Assembly: GCA_963669455.1 (NCBI GenBank) | Contig: OY770026.1 | Span: 1 to 64,000, forward strand | Length of the DNA: 64,000 nt | Source of the DNA: JAWKWH01 sp963669455 | GTDB taxonomy: Bacteria > Pseudomonadota > Alphaproteobacteria > Rhizobiales > Rhizobiaceae | Direction of reading: 5' to 3' | Shown: positions 52,646-62,357 of the stretch, piece after piece | Numbering within the stretch: the stretch's first letter is position 1 | How the letters are laid out: the number at the start of each line of letters is the position of its first letter | Notes under the pieces: generated by a model | Databases searched by the model: none | What the model was told of the DNA's origin: nothing | Seen by the model: the letters and a program-made list of their open reading frames with translations, nothing else | Program-made: the position numbers and the translations under genes

Positions 52646-54220
52646 TCAGGATTTCTGGAACATAGCGAGCATCCGGCGTGTCACCAGGAAGCCGCCGACA
52701 ATGTTGATTGTCGCGATCAATATGGAAATCGCCGCAAGCACGATCACCAGATAATTGCCCGAGCCAATTTGCAACAGTGCCCCCAAAATAATGATGCCGG
52801 AGATGGCATTGGTGACCGCCATCAACGGTGTGTGCAAGGCGTGGCTGACATTCCAGATCACCTGGAAACCGACGAAACAGGCCAGCGCAAACACGATAAA
52901 GTGCTGCATGAAGCTTGCAGGTGCCCAAGCACCGATGATCAGCATCAACAGACCGCCGGCTGCCAGCATACCCACCTGTTTTTTTGTGGCTTCCTTGAAT
53001 TCGGCCGCTTCCTTTGCCAGTTTTTCCTCGCGCGTAAGCTCCTTTGGCGCTTCCTTTTTCGGCTGTGTGGCAATCGCCTGCACTTTCGGCGGCGGCGGCG
53101 GAAACGTCACCTTTCTCTTGTGCGCTACGGTGGAACCGCGAATGACATCATCGTCCATATCATGATTGACCTTACCGTCCTTTTCAGGCGTCAGATCGCT
53201 CATCATGTGGTAAATGTTGGTGGCGTAAAGCGTCGAAGACTGGCTTGCCATACGCGAGGGAAAGTCGGTGTAGCCGACGATGGTCACGCCATTTCTGGTG
53301 ACAATCTTTTCGTCCGCCACGGTCAGTTCACAATTGCCGCCCTTTTCAGCGGCAAGATCCACGATCACCGAACCGGGCTTCATGGCCGCAACCATATCCT
53401 TGGTCCATAACACCGGTGCGTCACGGCCCGGGATCAGTGCCGTGGTGATGACAATGTCAATCTCAGGCGCCAGCTCGCGGAACTTTTCCAGCTGCTTTTC
53501 GCGAAACTCCGGTGAGGAAGGTGCCGCATAACCGCCGGTCGCTGCTCCATCCTGCTGCTGTTCTTCAAATTCCAGATAGACGAACTCAGCGCCCATCGAT
53601 TCGATCTGCTCGGCCACTTCGGGACGAACGTCAAAGGCATAGGTGATCGCACCAAGCGATGTCGAGGTGCCGATCGCGGCAAGGCCCGCAACACCGGCGC
53701 CGACGATCAGAACTTTTGCCGGCGGAACCTTTCCTGCCGCCGTTACCTGGCCGGTGAAGAAGCGTTCAAAATTGTTGCCCGCCTCGATTACCGCGCGATA
53801 GCCGGCGATATTGGCCATCGAAGAAAGCGCATCCATTTTCTGGGCGCGTGAAATCCGCGGCACCATTTCCATGGCAATCACGCTGGCGCCACTGTCGGCT
53901 GCCTGCTGCAAACCCTTGTCGTTTCCGGCCGGATTGAAAAAACTGATCAGGGTCTTACCCTTTTCAAGTTTTTTTAGTTCCGCGGCCGCAGGCGGACGAA
54001 CCTTGGCGATGATGCCCGCTTCTTTCCAGAGCCCGGCTGCGGTTTTTATGACTTTGACACCGGCGTCCCTGTACGCCTGGTCGGAAAAACCAGCAGCCGC
54101 ACCTGCACCTGCCTGTATCAGGCATTCATGTCCCAGTTTCTGAAGTTGACCCGCCGATTGAGGCGTCATCGCAACGCGCGACTCACCTTTAGCTGTCTCC
54201 TTCGGTGTTCCAATTATCAT
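52646..54220 (-). CDS. pntA: NAD(P) transhydrogenase subunit alpha
   Basis: 524 aa, the fused alpha subunit with domain I (NAD-binding; IIGTPKETAKGESRVAMTPQ, then VLIVGAGVAGLAAIGTSTSL near residue 170) and the C-terminal membrane segments (about 400-524), as in E. coli PntA. A mobile-loop region VGYTDFPSRMASQSS is present. Its first 32 bases overlap the end of the IlvD-type dehydratase gene in another frame, so the two are coupled. It provides NADPH, perhaps as a link to the catabolic genes upstream. Confidence 0.96.
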   Translation of the reverse strand: MIIGTPKETAKGESRVAMTPQSAGQLQKLGHECLIQAGAGAAAGFSDQAYRDAGVKVIKTAAGLWKEAGIIAKVRPPAAAELKKLEKGKTLISFFNPAGNDKGLQQAADSGASVIAMEMVPRISRAQKMDALSSMANIAGYRAVIEAGNNFERFFTGQVTAAGKVPPAKVLIVGAGVAGLAAIGTSTSLGAITYAFDVRPEVAEQIESMGAEFVYLEFEEQQQDGAATGGYAAPSSPEFREKQLEKFRELAPEIDIVITTALIPGRDAPVLWTKDMVAAMKPGSVIVDLAAEKGGNCELTVADEKIVTRNGVTIVGYTDFPSRMASQSSTLYATNIYHMMSDLTPEKDGKVNHDMDDDVIRGSTVAHKRKVTFPPPPPKVQAIATQPKKEAPKELTREEKLAKEAAEFKEATKKQVGMLAAGGLLMLIIGAWAPASFMQHFIVFALACFVGFQVIWNVSHALHTPLMAVTNAISGIIILGALLQIGSGNYLVIVLAAISILIATINIVGGFLVTRRMLAMFQKS

Positions 54221-55940
54221 GTCTTACTACCACCGTTTCCGTAACAGGTTTCAGGATCGCAAAATCACAACCTTCATCAGCTTGCAATACCTGCTCGCGA
54301 TAAAGCCTATCATATCCGCGACTCTTATGTTCAGTTTGCTGGTTGGTAGCGCTTTTCTTCCGCTGTGCCAATTCCTCTTTGTTCACCAAAAGGTCAATCT
54401 TGCGATTTTTAACCGACAGACGGATTTGATCGCCGGTGCGAACAAGCGATAGCGCCCCTCCAAGCGCCGCTTCCGGTGCCACGTGAAGAACAATCGTGCC
54501 AAAGGCCGTGCCGGACATGCGCGCATCGGAGATGCGAACCATATCTTTGACGCCTTGCTCGGCCAACTTTTTCGGGATCGGTAAATAGCCAGCCTCAGGC
54601 ATGCCGGAATCGCTGGTCGGACCGGCGTTCTGCAACACCAGAAAATCGTCCGCCGTCACATCGAGTGCCGGATCGTCGATTCGGTTGGACAGGTCCTCCA
54701 GGGATGAAAAGACAATTGCCCGGCCCGTTTTTTCAAACAGGGCCTTATCCGCCGCAGAACGCTTTAAAATCGCGCCACGTGGCGCAAGCGAGCCAAACAG
54801 TGCGACCAATCCACCCACCGGCTCCAAAGGCTCCGTTGCCGGAGCAATGACCGTCCTGTCGACATATCCGGCATCGCCGGACAGGCGCTCACCCAAGGTT
54901 TCGCCGGTAACACTGATGCAATCGAGATTGAGCTGAGGTTTCAATTCGCGAAGTACGGCGCCCAGGCCACCGGCAGCGAAAAAGTCCTCCATATAGTGGC
55001 TGCCCACCGGTTTTAAATTGACCAGCACCGGTGTCGTGTCGGAAAGCTCGTTGAGCCAGGTCAACGGAATGTCGATGCCGCATCTGCCGGCGATTGCGGT
55101 GAGGTGGATAATCGCATTGGTCGACCCACCCAGAGCCAAAAGCACACGCAATGCGTTCTCAACTGACTTTTTCGTGATGATCTGGCTCGGGCGAATGGCA
55201 TTTTGAACCATCCGCGTGGCAATCGCGCCGCTTTCTTCCGCAGCCCGCAGCCGGTCAGCATGGACAGCCGGAATTGCAGCCGTTCCCGGCAGCGACATGC
55301 CCAGCGCTTCGGCGATGCAGGCCATGGTGGATGCCGTTCCCATCACCGCACAGGTTCCCGCAGTGGTTGCCAGCTTGCCTTCGATTTCATTGATCTCGGA
55401 TGCGGAGATGTCCCCGGCGCGGTATTTACCCCAGAAACGCCGGCAATCGGTACAGGCACCCAGCCGCTCCTCACCGTGGCGCGAGGTCATCATCGGGCCA
55501 CCAACCAGCTGGACGGCGGGAATATCGGCAGAGGCCGCGCCCATTAACTGGGCCGGAACGGTCTTGTCGCATCCGCCCATCAGCACTACGGAATCCATTG
55601 GCTGTGCCCGGATCATTTCCTCCGTGTCCATCGACATCAGATTGCGGAATTTCAGGCTGGTCGGCGACAAAAACACTTCGCCGAGCGATACCGTTGGAAA
55701 CTCAAGCGGCAAGCCGCCCGACGTCAAAACGCCGCGCTTGACCGCTTCCAGCAGTTCGGGGAAATGCCTGTGGCAATTGTTGAACCCGGACGCAGTATAG
55801 GCAATGCCGACCACCGGCCGCTTCAGCATCTCGTTGCTGTACCCCATGGAGCGGGCAAAAGACTTTCGAAGGTAGATAGCAAAATCGGGATCACCATAAT
55901 TGGTGAGCCCATTTGCAAGACCGGTTTTTTTGTTGGTCAC
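54189..55940 (-). CDS. IlvD/Edd family dehydratase
   Basis: 583 aa. Iron-sulfur cluster cysteines in LMGGCDKTVPAQ, LGACTDCRRFWG and TAGTCAVMGTASTM, and the substrate loop GTAAIPAVHADRLRAA: the pattern of dihydroxy-acid and sugar-acid dehydratases. The length and SMGYSNEMLKRPVVGIA start are closer to the L-arabonate/D-xylonate branch than to biosynthetic IlvD. It dehydrates a polyhydroxy acid to a 2-keto-3-deoxy acid; the exact substrate is unknown. It follows the aldehyde dehydrogenase by 9 bp and overlaps pntA by 32 bp. Confidence 0.85.
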   Translation of the reverse strand: MTNKKTGLANGLTNYGDPDFAIYLRKSFARSMGYSNEMLKRPVVGIAYTASGFNNCHRHFPELLEAVKRGVLTSGGLPLEFPTVSLGEVFLSPTSLKFRNLMSMDTEEMIRAQPMDSVVLMGGCDKTVPAQLMGAASADIPAVQLVGGPMMTSRHGEERLGACTDCRRFWGKYRAGDISASEINEIEGKLATTAGTCAVMGTASTMACIAEALGMSLPGTAAIPAVHADRLRAAEESGAIATRMVQNAIRPSQIITKKSVENALRVLLALGGSTNAIIHLTAIAGRCGIDIPLTWLNELSDTTPVLVNLKPVGSHYMEDFFAAGGLGAVLRELKPQLNLDCISVTGETLGERLSGDAGYVDRTVIAPATEPLEPVGGLVALFGSLAPRGAILKRSAADKALFEKTGRAIVFSSLEDLSNRIDDPALDVTADDFLVLQNAGPTSDSGMPEAGYLPIPKKLAEQGVKDMVRISDARMSGTAFGTIVLHVAPEAALGGALSLVRTGDQIRLSVKNRKIDLLVNKEELAQRKKSATNQQTEHKSRGYDRLYREQVLQADEGCDFAILKPVTETVVVRHDNWNTEGDS

Positions 55941-55949
55941 GGCTCGATC

Positions 55950-57386
55950 TCAGATTTTCGTTTTGATGTATTTGGCTTCCAGGTAATCCTGAATCCCAAG
56001 CGATCCGCCTTCACGCCCCATGCCACTTTCCTTGATCCCGCCAAACGGCGCTTCGGCGGTGGCCAGTAGCATTTCATTGATGCCGAGCATACCCACTTCC
56101 AGGTCTTCGCTGGCGCGTGCTGCAAGCCCCAGATCTTTCGTGAACAGATATCCCGCCAGACCGAAGGGAAGGCCGTTTGCCCTGGCCATTACCTCATCAT
56201 AGGAACTGAACCTGGTCAACGGCGCCACCGGGCCAAAGGGTTCTTCGCTCATGACGCGGGCGCTGTCTGGAACATTGCCGAGCACGGTCGGTTCATAGAA
56301 ATATCCACGATTGAAACCGGGCGGTGCCGAGCCGCCATGGAGAACGTCGGCTCCCTGCTCTACCGCGTCTTCGACCAGACCCTTGATGTGTTCCAGGCCG
56401 CGCGCATTGGCCATCGGCCCCATTGTGACGCCGTCTTCCATGCCGCGGCCTATCTTCAAGGATTTAACGACATCAACGAAAGCCCCGGCAAAGCGGTCAT
56501 AGCTGTCCTCGTGGACATAAAAGCGGGTAGGCGAAATGCAGACCTGGCCGCAATTTCTAAATTTGGCCGCAGCACATGCGCGAGCCGCCTCGACCGGATC
56601 GGCATCATCAAAGACAATCACCGGGCCGTGACCACCCAATTCCATGGTCACCTTTTTTATTCCGTCCGCAGCCAGGTGAAGGATCTCGCGCCCCACCGGA
56701 ACGGAACCGGTAAGAGAAACCTTGCGCACGACCGGGGAAGAGACCAGATGTTTTGAAATCAGGCCCGAGCGGCCAGTGACGAAATTTACCGCACCTGCGG
56801 GAATACCGGCATCGTGGCAGGCCTGCACCAGCAGGGCGCATGAGCGCGGTGTCTCACCGGCTGGTTTGACAATGACGCTGCATCCCGCACCAAGGGCCGC
56901 AGCCATTTTTCTTGCCGGCAGCAATGCGGGGAAATTCCAGGCTGTAAACGCTGCAACTACGCCGACCGGCTGATAAATCACCGACATGCGGCTGTCTGAG
57001 GTCCGTCCACCGATGGTTTGACCGTAAATGCGCTTTGTTTCTTCGGAGTACCATTCAAACTGATCTGCCGCCCCGCCGGTTTCTCCTCGTGCTTCCGCCA
57101 GCGGCTTGCCGGTCTCAATCGACATGGCAACCGCAATCTCTTCCATATTTTCACGGATCAGATCGGCGGTTTTGCGCAATTTGGCGGCCCGTTCCCAAGT
57201 GCCGGTATTGCGCCACCGGGCGAGACCTGCTTCGGCGGCCTCCAATGCACGATCGAGATCAGCCTCGCCAGCGCTTGCAACATGTCCGACAACATCGCCT
57301 GTTGCCGGATCGTGAACGGGCAGCGTGTCGCCGCTGGCCGCCGGCACCCAGGCACCGTTGATATAAAGAGAGCAGTCCTTGTACAT
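55950..57386 (-). CDS. NAD-dependent semialdehyde dehydrogenase family protein
   Basis: 478 aa, aldehyde dehydrogenase superfamily, succinate-semialdehyde/alpha-ketoglutarate-semialdehyde group. Visible are AFTAWNFPALLPARKMAAAL, TMELGGHGPVIVFDD, the catalytic Cys in FRNCGQVCISPTRFYV and EAPFGGIKESGMGREGG. The start at 57386 has AGGAAG five bases upstream. It lies 11 bp after the ThDP enzyme. With an IlvD-type dehydratase next door, 2-oxoglutarate semialdehyde is one plausible substrate. Confidence 0.88.
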   Translation of the reverse strand: MYKDCSLYINGAWVPAASGDTLPVHDPATGDVVGHVASAGEADLDRALEAAEAGLARWRNTGTWERAAKLRKTADLIRENMEEIAVAMSIETGKPLAEARGETGGAADQFEWYSEETKRIYGQTIGGRTSDSRMSVIYQPVGVVAAFTAWNFPALLPARKMAAALGAGCSVIVKPAGETPRSCALLVQACHDAGIPAGAVNFVTGRSGLISKHLVSSPVVRKVSLTGSVPVGREILHLAADGIKKVTMELGGHGPVIVFDDADPVEAARACAAAKFRNCGQVCISPTRFYVHEDSYDRFAGAFVDVVKSLKIGRGMEDGVTMGPMANARGLEHIKGLVEDAVEQGADVLHGGSAPPGFNRGYFYEPTVLGNVPDSARVMSEEPFGPVAPLTRFSSYDEVMARANGLPFGLAGYLFTKDLGLAARASEDLEVGMLGINEMLLATAEAPFGGIKESGMGREGGSLGIQDYLEAKYIKTKI

Positions 57387-57397
57387 AAATCTTCCTA

Positions 57398-59287
57398 TCA
57401 AATATTTTGCTCAAGATAGCGGGCCTGCACGTCTTCGACCCAATTACCGACATTCCACGAACCATATGCGCCCATGCCGCCCAACTCATCATCTCCGGCA
57501 TAGACCGGTAGGTGGACGACACTTAGTCCTTTGTGGTCGCGGGCCTTTTTCAGCGCTGCACGAAGTTCGTCGACACTATGACCACCGAAAACCGCATTGA
57601 CGCCCAAGACCGATCCGGCAAGCGCCACATAGTCGACAGCCACCTGATCATTGGTCCGGAATTCATTTTGATACTGCGCCTTTTGCAGACCGGTGATCGC
57701 AGCCATACGGCGGTTGTCGAAAATCACGATTGTCCCGTTCACGCCGTGCTCCACACCGTCGATCAGCGCCTGCGGGTTCATCATGAAAGAACCGTCGCCG
57801 GTGAAAGCGATGCCATAGCGCGGGGTATCTGCCATTGCACTGGCAAGTAACGCGGAAACCGAAAACCCCATATAGGAAGCGCCAGTTTCGGTGATCGTAT
57901 CGCCGGTCTTTTGGTCCTCGACGATCTGAAACCCGTTTGCCTGGACATCGCCGGCATCGAAAAATTTTGCGGCATCGACCGAATTTGCGAAGTCGGATAC
58001 CGCCTTTATCGCGGCGGGTTGCGTCAGCACCGCTCTGCCCCAGACATCGTCTTTGAGCGTCGGATTGTTGTAACGCGCCTGCTTGAATTGAGACCAGCGT
58101 TCTTTTGCCTGGGTACATTCAGACAACCAACTGCCGTTTTCTTCTGCAGCAAAACCGCCATTTTTTTCGCCCGACGCCATAAGCTTACCGATGACAGCGG
58201 AAATATCGCCTTGCAGGCCGGTGGTGTTGGCGTAGTGCAGCATGTCATGCAGGTCGCCATTGATGTTGATGACTGCTTTGGCGTTCGGATAACCGATGCC
58301 CGAACAGTCGGCCTGACAGACGGCGCGCGACCCGATCGAAATGAGAAGTTCGGCATTTTCCATGGCATGATTGCCGCTGATTGATCCCTTTGATCCGCCC
58401 ACATGCATGTTTTGAGGGTGTGCATCGGGAAGCACGCCGGTGGATCCGGGCGATTGCACGACGGCGGCACCTGCGGCCTCAGCCAGTTTCAAAATCGCGG
58501 TATCATGCCCGCGGCATCCGCCGCCGGCCTTGATGACGATGCGCCTGTGCTCACGTATCAGATCAACGGCTTTTTGATAGGTTGCCGGATCGGCTGGCAC
58601 CACGGCTTCGATGACGGGCGCGGCTGGCAGGGTGGTGAGGTTGATCTCGACGGCTTGCGGCTGAGTATTCAGCGGCAGCATCACATAAAAGGGCCCGGCC
58701 TTATAGGGGTGATGCACACAAACGGAACCGCGCCGCAAACACTCCCGCAACGCTGCCGGTGTGTGCAGCGTATAGGATTGCCCCATGGCCTGGGTGATCT
58801 GGCCGAACAGTCCCTGCTGCTCCTTGGGCACCTGCTGCATGTTGTAGCCTTCACCACCGGTGGTCTCATCGCCATAAAGATGATAGACACCCACGCCATT
58901 GCAGGCTGCAGCCAGCGAGCCAGCCATCGCCTGCAGGGCGCCCGGGCCAATCGAGGTTACGACCGCGGGAACCTCCCCATATTGCCATGAAAACGCGGTG
59001 GCCGCGTGCGCCATTTCGACCTCGTTCCTGAAGTTCCAGGTGCGCGTGACGCCTTCTTCCTCATAGATGCGCAGAACTTCACCGAGATCCGTCGATCCGT
59101 GGCCGAAGATTGCCAGATATTTGCGCACGCCCTGCCGCAACAGACCCAGCACGATTGCTTCGCTGAGTGTCACGGTGATCCGTGGTGCCAGCGCACCGCA
59201 GGCGATCGCATCGTCCAAGGAACCTGCTTCGGCGATCAATTTCGCGCGCTCGCGCATGTTGCTGGATAGTTCGGTTTCGGTCGTCAT
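57398..59287 (-). CDS. IolD-like thiamine diphosphate enzyme
   Basis: 629 aa with the three domains of ThDP enzymes. The PYR domain has IFGHG (60-64), a glutamate in NEVEMAHAATAF (88-99) and VTSIGPGALQAM. The central domain follows, then the PP domain with GDGSFMMNPQ starting at 497 and the ending IFDNRRM of the ThDP/Mg motif. IFGHG, NE..MAHAATAF and SIGPGA resemble IolD, which hydrolyses a cyclic 1,2-dione in inositol breakdown, but no other iol gene is present. The ATG overlaps the TctA stop by 4 bp. Confidence 0.78.
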   Translation of the reverse strand: MTTETELSSNMRERAKLIAEAGSLDDAIACGALAPRITVTLSEAIVLGLLRQGVRKYLAIFGHGSTDLGEVLRIYEEEGVTRTWNFRNEVEMAHAATAFSWQYGEVPAVVTSIGPGALQAMAGSLAAACNGVGVYHLYGDETTGGEGYNMQQVPKEQQGLFGQITQAMGQSYTLHTPAALRECLRRGSVCVHHPYKAGPFYVMLPLNTQPQAVEINLTTLPAAPVIEAVVPADPATYQKAVDLIREHRRIVIKAGGGCRGHDTAILKLAEAAGAAVVQSPGSTGVLPDAHPQNMHVGGSKGSISGNHAMENAELLISIGSRAVCQADCSGIGYPNAKAVININGDLHDMLHYANTTGLQGDISAVIGKLMASGEKNGGFAAEENGSWLSECTQAKERWSQFKQARYNNPTLKDDVWGRAVLTQPAAIKAVSDFANSVDAAKFFDAGDVQANGFQIVEDQKTGDTITETGASYMGFSVSALLASAMADTPRYGIAFTGDGSFMMNPQALIDGVEHGVNGTIVIFDNRRMAAITGLQKAQYQNEFRTNDQVAVDYVALAGSVLGVNAVFGGHSVDELRAALKKARDHKGLSVVHLPVYAGDDELGGMGAYGSWNVGNWVEDVQARYLEQNI

Positions 59288-60801
59288 GAGGCGTTCCCAT
59301 TTGATAAACGTTTTTGCTTCCTGCTTTCGCGATAGGCCACATAAAGCGACCAGCTTATCGAGACTGCAGAAAGAACCAGGAAAAAGAGGCTGAAGCCGGA
59401 TGTGAAGAAGACTGTCACATCACCGCGCGAGCCGGTCAGCGCAACACGCAAATGCTCTTCCAGTTGCGGTCCGAGTACCAGCGCCAGCAGCATCGGCACC
59501 ACCGGCACATCGAGCCAGCGCATGGTCAAGCCGATAATCCCGAAACCGAACATCACATAGACGTCGAAGAAGGAATTGCGCAGCGAATAGGATCCGATCA
59601 CGCACAGGATCGCGATCGCCGGCATCAAAATCGCCTTTGGCGTGGCCAATAGTTTGGTAAGGAAGCGTATACTCAACAGCGCAATGGCAAGATTGAAGAT
59701 ATTCGCCCAGAAATAGGAAAAAATGACCGCATAGGCAAAGTCGGCCCTTTCGATGAACAATAACGGCCCTGGCGCCAGCCCGTGGATCAGCAGCGCACCT
59801 ATCAAAATGGCGGTGACGGGATCGCCGGGGATGCCTAATGTCATCATCGGTATCAGCGCACCGCCGGCAACTGCATTGTTTGCACTTTCCGGCGCGGCAA
59901 TCCCCTCAATCGAGCCTTCGCCGTATTCTTCCGGATTGCGGGAGGCTTTTTGCGCGTAGTCATAGCTGATAAAGGCAGCGATCGGCCCGCCTGCACCAGG
60001 CAAAATGCCTAAAAATGTGCCGGTAAACGAGCCTATCAGGGCCGGAATGCGGATGCGCATCAGATCAGACAGTTTGGGCAGCAAGGAGCCAAATGCGTTG
60101 CGGACCGGCGAAGACACAGAAGTAGGACCGCCTTCAGTCAGATTTGCAACCAGCTGCGGAATGGCAAAAAGGCCAATCAACGCGGTCAGAAAGTGAATGC
60201 CAGACAACAGATTGGGGTTGTCGAAGGTGAATCTGGATGTCCCCATCACCGGATCCTGCCCGACGGTGACGATCATCAGTCCGAATGCCGCCGACAGAAG
60301 ACCTTTGACCAGCGAGCGCGATGAGAAACTGCAGATTATCGCAAGGCCGAAAAACACCAGCGAAAACAAATCCGGCGCCTGAAACTGCAATGCGACGTCA
60401 GCCAATGCCGGTGCAATGAAGTAAAGGCAGCCGAAGCTGATAATCCCGCCGATGAAGCTTGCAGTGATGGCTATTCCAAGAGCACGGCCGCTTTCGCCAC
60501 GGGCCGAAAGCTTGAATCCATCGATTGCTGTTGCCGACGCGGAAGGTGTGCCGGGGATGTTCAATAAAATTGCCGAGAAACTGCCACCGGTCATGCCGGC
60601 GACGTAAAGGCCGAGCAGCAGTGCGATGGACATGTTGGGATCGAGCACAAATGTTAAAGGCAGAAGGACAATGATACCGGTGGAGATGGTCATCCCCGGT
60701 ATCATGCCAACGATCAGACCGAGAAACGCGCCGATTGCAGTCGCCAGCAAACTTGATGGCATGACCGACTGGCTCAATCCTGACAGGATATCCGCGTTCA
60801 T
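59284..60801 (-). CDS. tctA: Tripartite tricarboxylate transporter, TctA family permease
   Basis: 505-aa inner-membrane permease with about 11-12 helices. Signature GMIPGMTISTGIIVLLPLT (residues 33-51), LNIPGTPSASATAIDGF and PGAGGPIAAFISYDYAQK, both diagnostic for TctA, then MMTLGIPGDPVTAILIGALL. It works with TctB and the periplasmic TctC to import a carboxylate using an ion gradient. It starts 3 bp after tctB and overlaps the ThDP enzyme by 4 bp. Confidence 0.94.
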   Translation of the reverse strand: MNADILSGLSQSVMPSSLLATAIGAFLGLIVGMIPGMTISTGIIVLLPLTFVLDPNMSIALLLGLYVAGMTGGSFSAILLNIPGTPSASATAIDGFKLSARGESGRALGIAITASFIGGIISFGCLYFIAPALADVALQFQAPDLFSLVFFGLAIICSFSSRSLVKGLLSAAFGLMIVTVGQDPVMGTSRFTFDNPNLLSGIHFLTALIGLFAIPQLVANLTEGGPTSVSSPVRNAFGSLLPKLSDLMRIRIPALIGSFTGTFLGILPGAGGPIAAFISYDYAQKASRNPEEYGEGSIEGIAAPESANNAVAGGALIPMMTLGIPGDPVTAILIGALLIHGLAPGPLLFIERADFAYAVIFSYFWANIFNLAIALLSIRFLTKLLATPKAILMPAIAILCVIGSYSLRNSFFDVYVMFGFGIIGLTMRWLDVPVVPMLLALVLGPQLEEHLRVALTGSRGDVTVFFTSGFSLFFLVLSAVSISWSLYVAYRESRKQKRLSNGNAS

Positions 60802-60804
60802 CGG

Positions 60805-61266
60805 CTAAAACCCCAATCCGCCAACCGGCAACAACACCTGAAATCCCTTGGCGAAAATCAGATAGAGCGCGGCCGGTACCGCCAATGATGCGATCAGCAG
60901 GGGTGTGGGCCTGCGCTCGCCGAACATCCACATCATGAACGCAAAGAAGCAAAAGCTTGCAAGCAGGAACCCAAGAACTTTCAGGCACAACAAATAGGTG
61001 AGAAACCCGGCCAGCATGATTGCTGGCTTGCGAGAACCTCGCTGACCGCCAAGTGGTGCTTCGCTTGCAAGTTCACGAAAGCCCTTCACGACGAGCGCGG
61101 CAGACAACAGGCCGGTAAGCGCCACGATCAACCAGGGGAAAAAGGAAGGCCCCGGCGTATCCGGCATAATGTCGCGGGAAGGCAGTTGCGAAGACATCCA
61201 AGCGTACCAGCCTGTAATGCCGAGCACAACAATACCGCTGGCAACATTGCGTTTTGCCATATTCAT
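60805..61266 (-). CDS. tctB: Tripartite tricarboxylate transporter, TctB family
   Basis: 153 aa, four predicted helices. The family pattern is seen in DIMPDTPGPSFFPWLIVALTGL near residues 32-53 (family: P-x-P-G-x-x-x-FP) and in the last helices. It is the small membrane subunit of the transporter. AAAGG lies seven bases upstream of the ATG. Between it and tctC is a strong hairpin (61309-61346). Confidence 0.88.
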   Translation of the reverse strand: MNMAKRNVASGIVVLGITGWYAWMSSQLPSRDIMPDTPGPSFFPWLIVALTGLLSAALVVKGFRELASEAPLGGQRGSRKPAIMLAGFLTYLLCLKVLGFLLASFCFFAFMMWMFGERRPTPLLIASLAVPAALYLIFAKGFQVLLPVGGLGF

Positions 61267-61308
61267 TGGGAAACCTTTCGGGTTCCAGGGAATTTAAACT
61301 TTAGAAAC

Positions 61309-61346
61309 CCATCCTCTTTTCCAGCATTGACCGGAAAAGAGGATGG
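61309..61346 (-). other. Intercistronic hairpin between tctC and tctB
   Basis: A perfect 14-bp inverted repeat, CCATCCTCTTTTCC and GGAAAAGAGGATGG, with a 10-base loop lies in the 89-bp gap between the binding-protein gene and tctB. The minus-strand 3' side reads GTTTCTAAAG, which is not a clean T-run, so it is more likely a processing or mRNA-stabilising stem, or a leaky terminator that gives more binding protein than membrane subunits. Confidence 0.8.
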
Positions 61347-61355
61347 CGGCCGGAT

Positions 61356-62333
61356 TTATTCCGACTTGGATTGATAAAGGCCGGCGCTTTGCATGATCGC
61401 CCGGATTTTTTCGTCTTCGCCGCTCAGCAATTGTCCGAAATCCTCCGGCCCGATTGGATCAACGGTAAAACCCTTCTTCTTAGCGAGATCCATAAAGGCT
61501 TCAGAATTTGCGGCCTTGGACATGGCATCTGCCAGTTTTGCCATCACCTCAGGAGGGGTTCCCTTGGGAACGGACAGTCCGCGAAACAGGTTCAAGACGG
61601 CGTCATAACCAAGTTCTTTCGCGGTCGGGACATCCGGAAATACGGCGCTGCGTTCTTCTGTCGGCAGTGCAAGCAGGTGCAGCTTTCCGGCCTTGGTCAA
61701 GTTCACCGTCGCGGTCAGCGGCGCGATCATTGCGTCAGCCTCGCCACTGAGAACAGAGGCATTGCGGCGCTTTACGCCTACGGGAAGGTGAGTAACCTCG
61801 CAGCCAGCAGCATCCATCAGGGCGATTGCCGCCAGATGGGTGGCGCTTCCGGTTCCTGAATTGGCCACCTTTAATTCATTTGGTTTTTCCATGCATTCCT
61901 TGACGAAGTCGGCCATCGTCTGCCAGCGGGAACCAGCCTTGACGGCAAAGGGCATGGGTTGCCATTCCACCCGGCCGACATGATCAAGCGCGTCGTGCTT
62001 GAATTTCACATTGCCGATATTGGTGGTGGTCAGGATCGAGGTTGAATTCCAGCCAACCGTATATCCATCAGGCGCTGCATCCTTGATGTAGGAATAGGTG
62101 ACCGCGCCGCCACCGCCGGGCTTGTTGATCGGAACAATGTTGACGCCGAGTATCTTGGCCATCTCGGTCGCCAGCAGACGTCCCTCGATGTCGGCCCCAC
62201 CACCAGCACCAAACGGTATGATGAATTCCACCTGCTTTTCTGGAAAATCCGCCTTTGCCACAGTCGGCAATGCAAATCCGATGGACGCTGATACAGCCAG
62301 TAGAAGTGTTTTTCCAAAACCCAGTTTGCTCAT
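61356..62333 (-). CDS. tctC: Tripartite tricarboxylate transporter substrate-binding protein
   Basis: 325 aa. Sec signal peptide (SKLGFGKTLLLAVSASIGFA, cleavage near AKA-DF) and the Bug/TctC pattern: VEFIIPFGAGGGADIEGRLL, INKPGGGGAVTYSYIKDA and PDGYTVGWNSTS. This periplasmic family binds carboxylates, amides and related acids. The start at 62333 has GGGAGG seven bases upstream. The ligand cannot be named from sequence. It lies 24 bp after the molybdenum hydroxylase. Confidence 0.92.
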   Translation of the reverse strand: MSKLGFGKTLLLAVSASIGFALPTVAKADFPEKQVEFIIPFGAGGGADIEGRLLATEMAKILGVNIVPINKPGGGGAVTYSYIKDAAPDGYTVGWNSTSILTTTNIGNVKFKHDALDHVGRVEWQPMPFAVKAGSRWQTMADFVKECMEKPNELKVANSGTGSATHLAAIALMDAAGCEVTHLPVGVKRRNASVLSGEADAMIAPLTATVNLTKAGKLHLLALPTEERSAVFPDVPTAKELGYDAVLNLFRGLSVPKGTPPEVMAKLADAMSKAANSEAFMDLAKKKGFTVDPIGPEDFGQLLSGEDEKIRAIMQSAGLYQSKSE

Positions 62334-62357
62334 TTTGTTTCCTCCCAATAAGCGGTT

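Noticed and set aside
54219..54452. Plus-strand small frame with a hydrophobic stretch opposite the IlvD-type gene
   Set aside because: Antisense to well-conserved codons of the dehydratase, with no ribosome site or family match.
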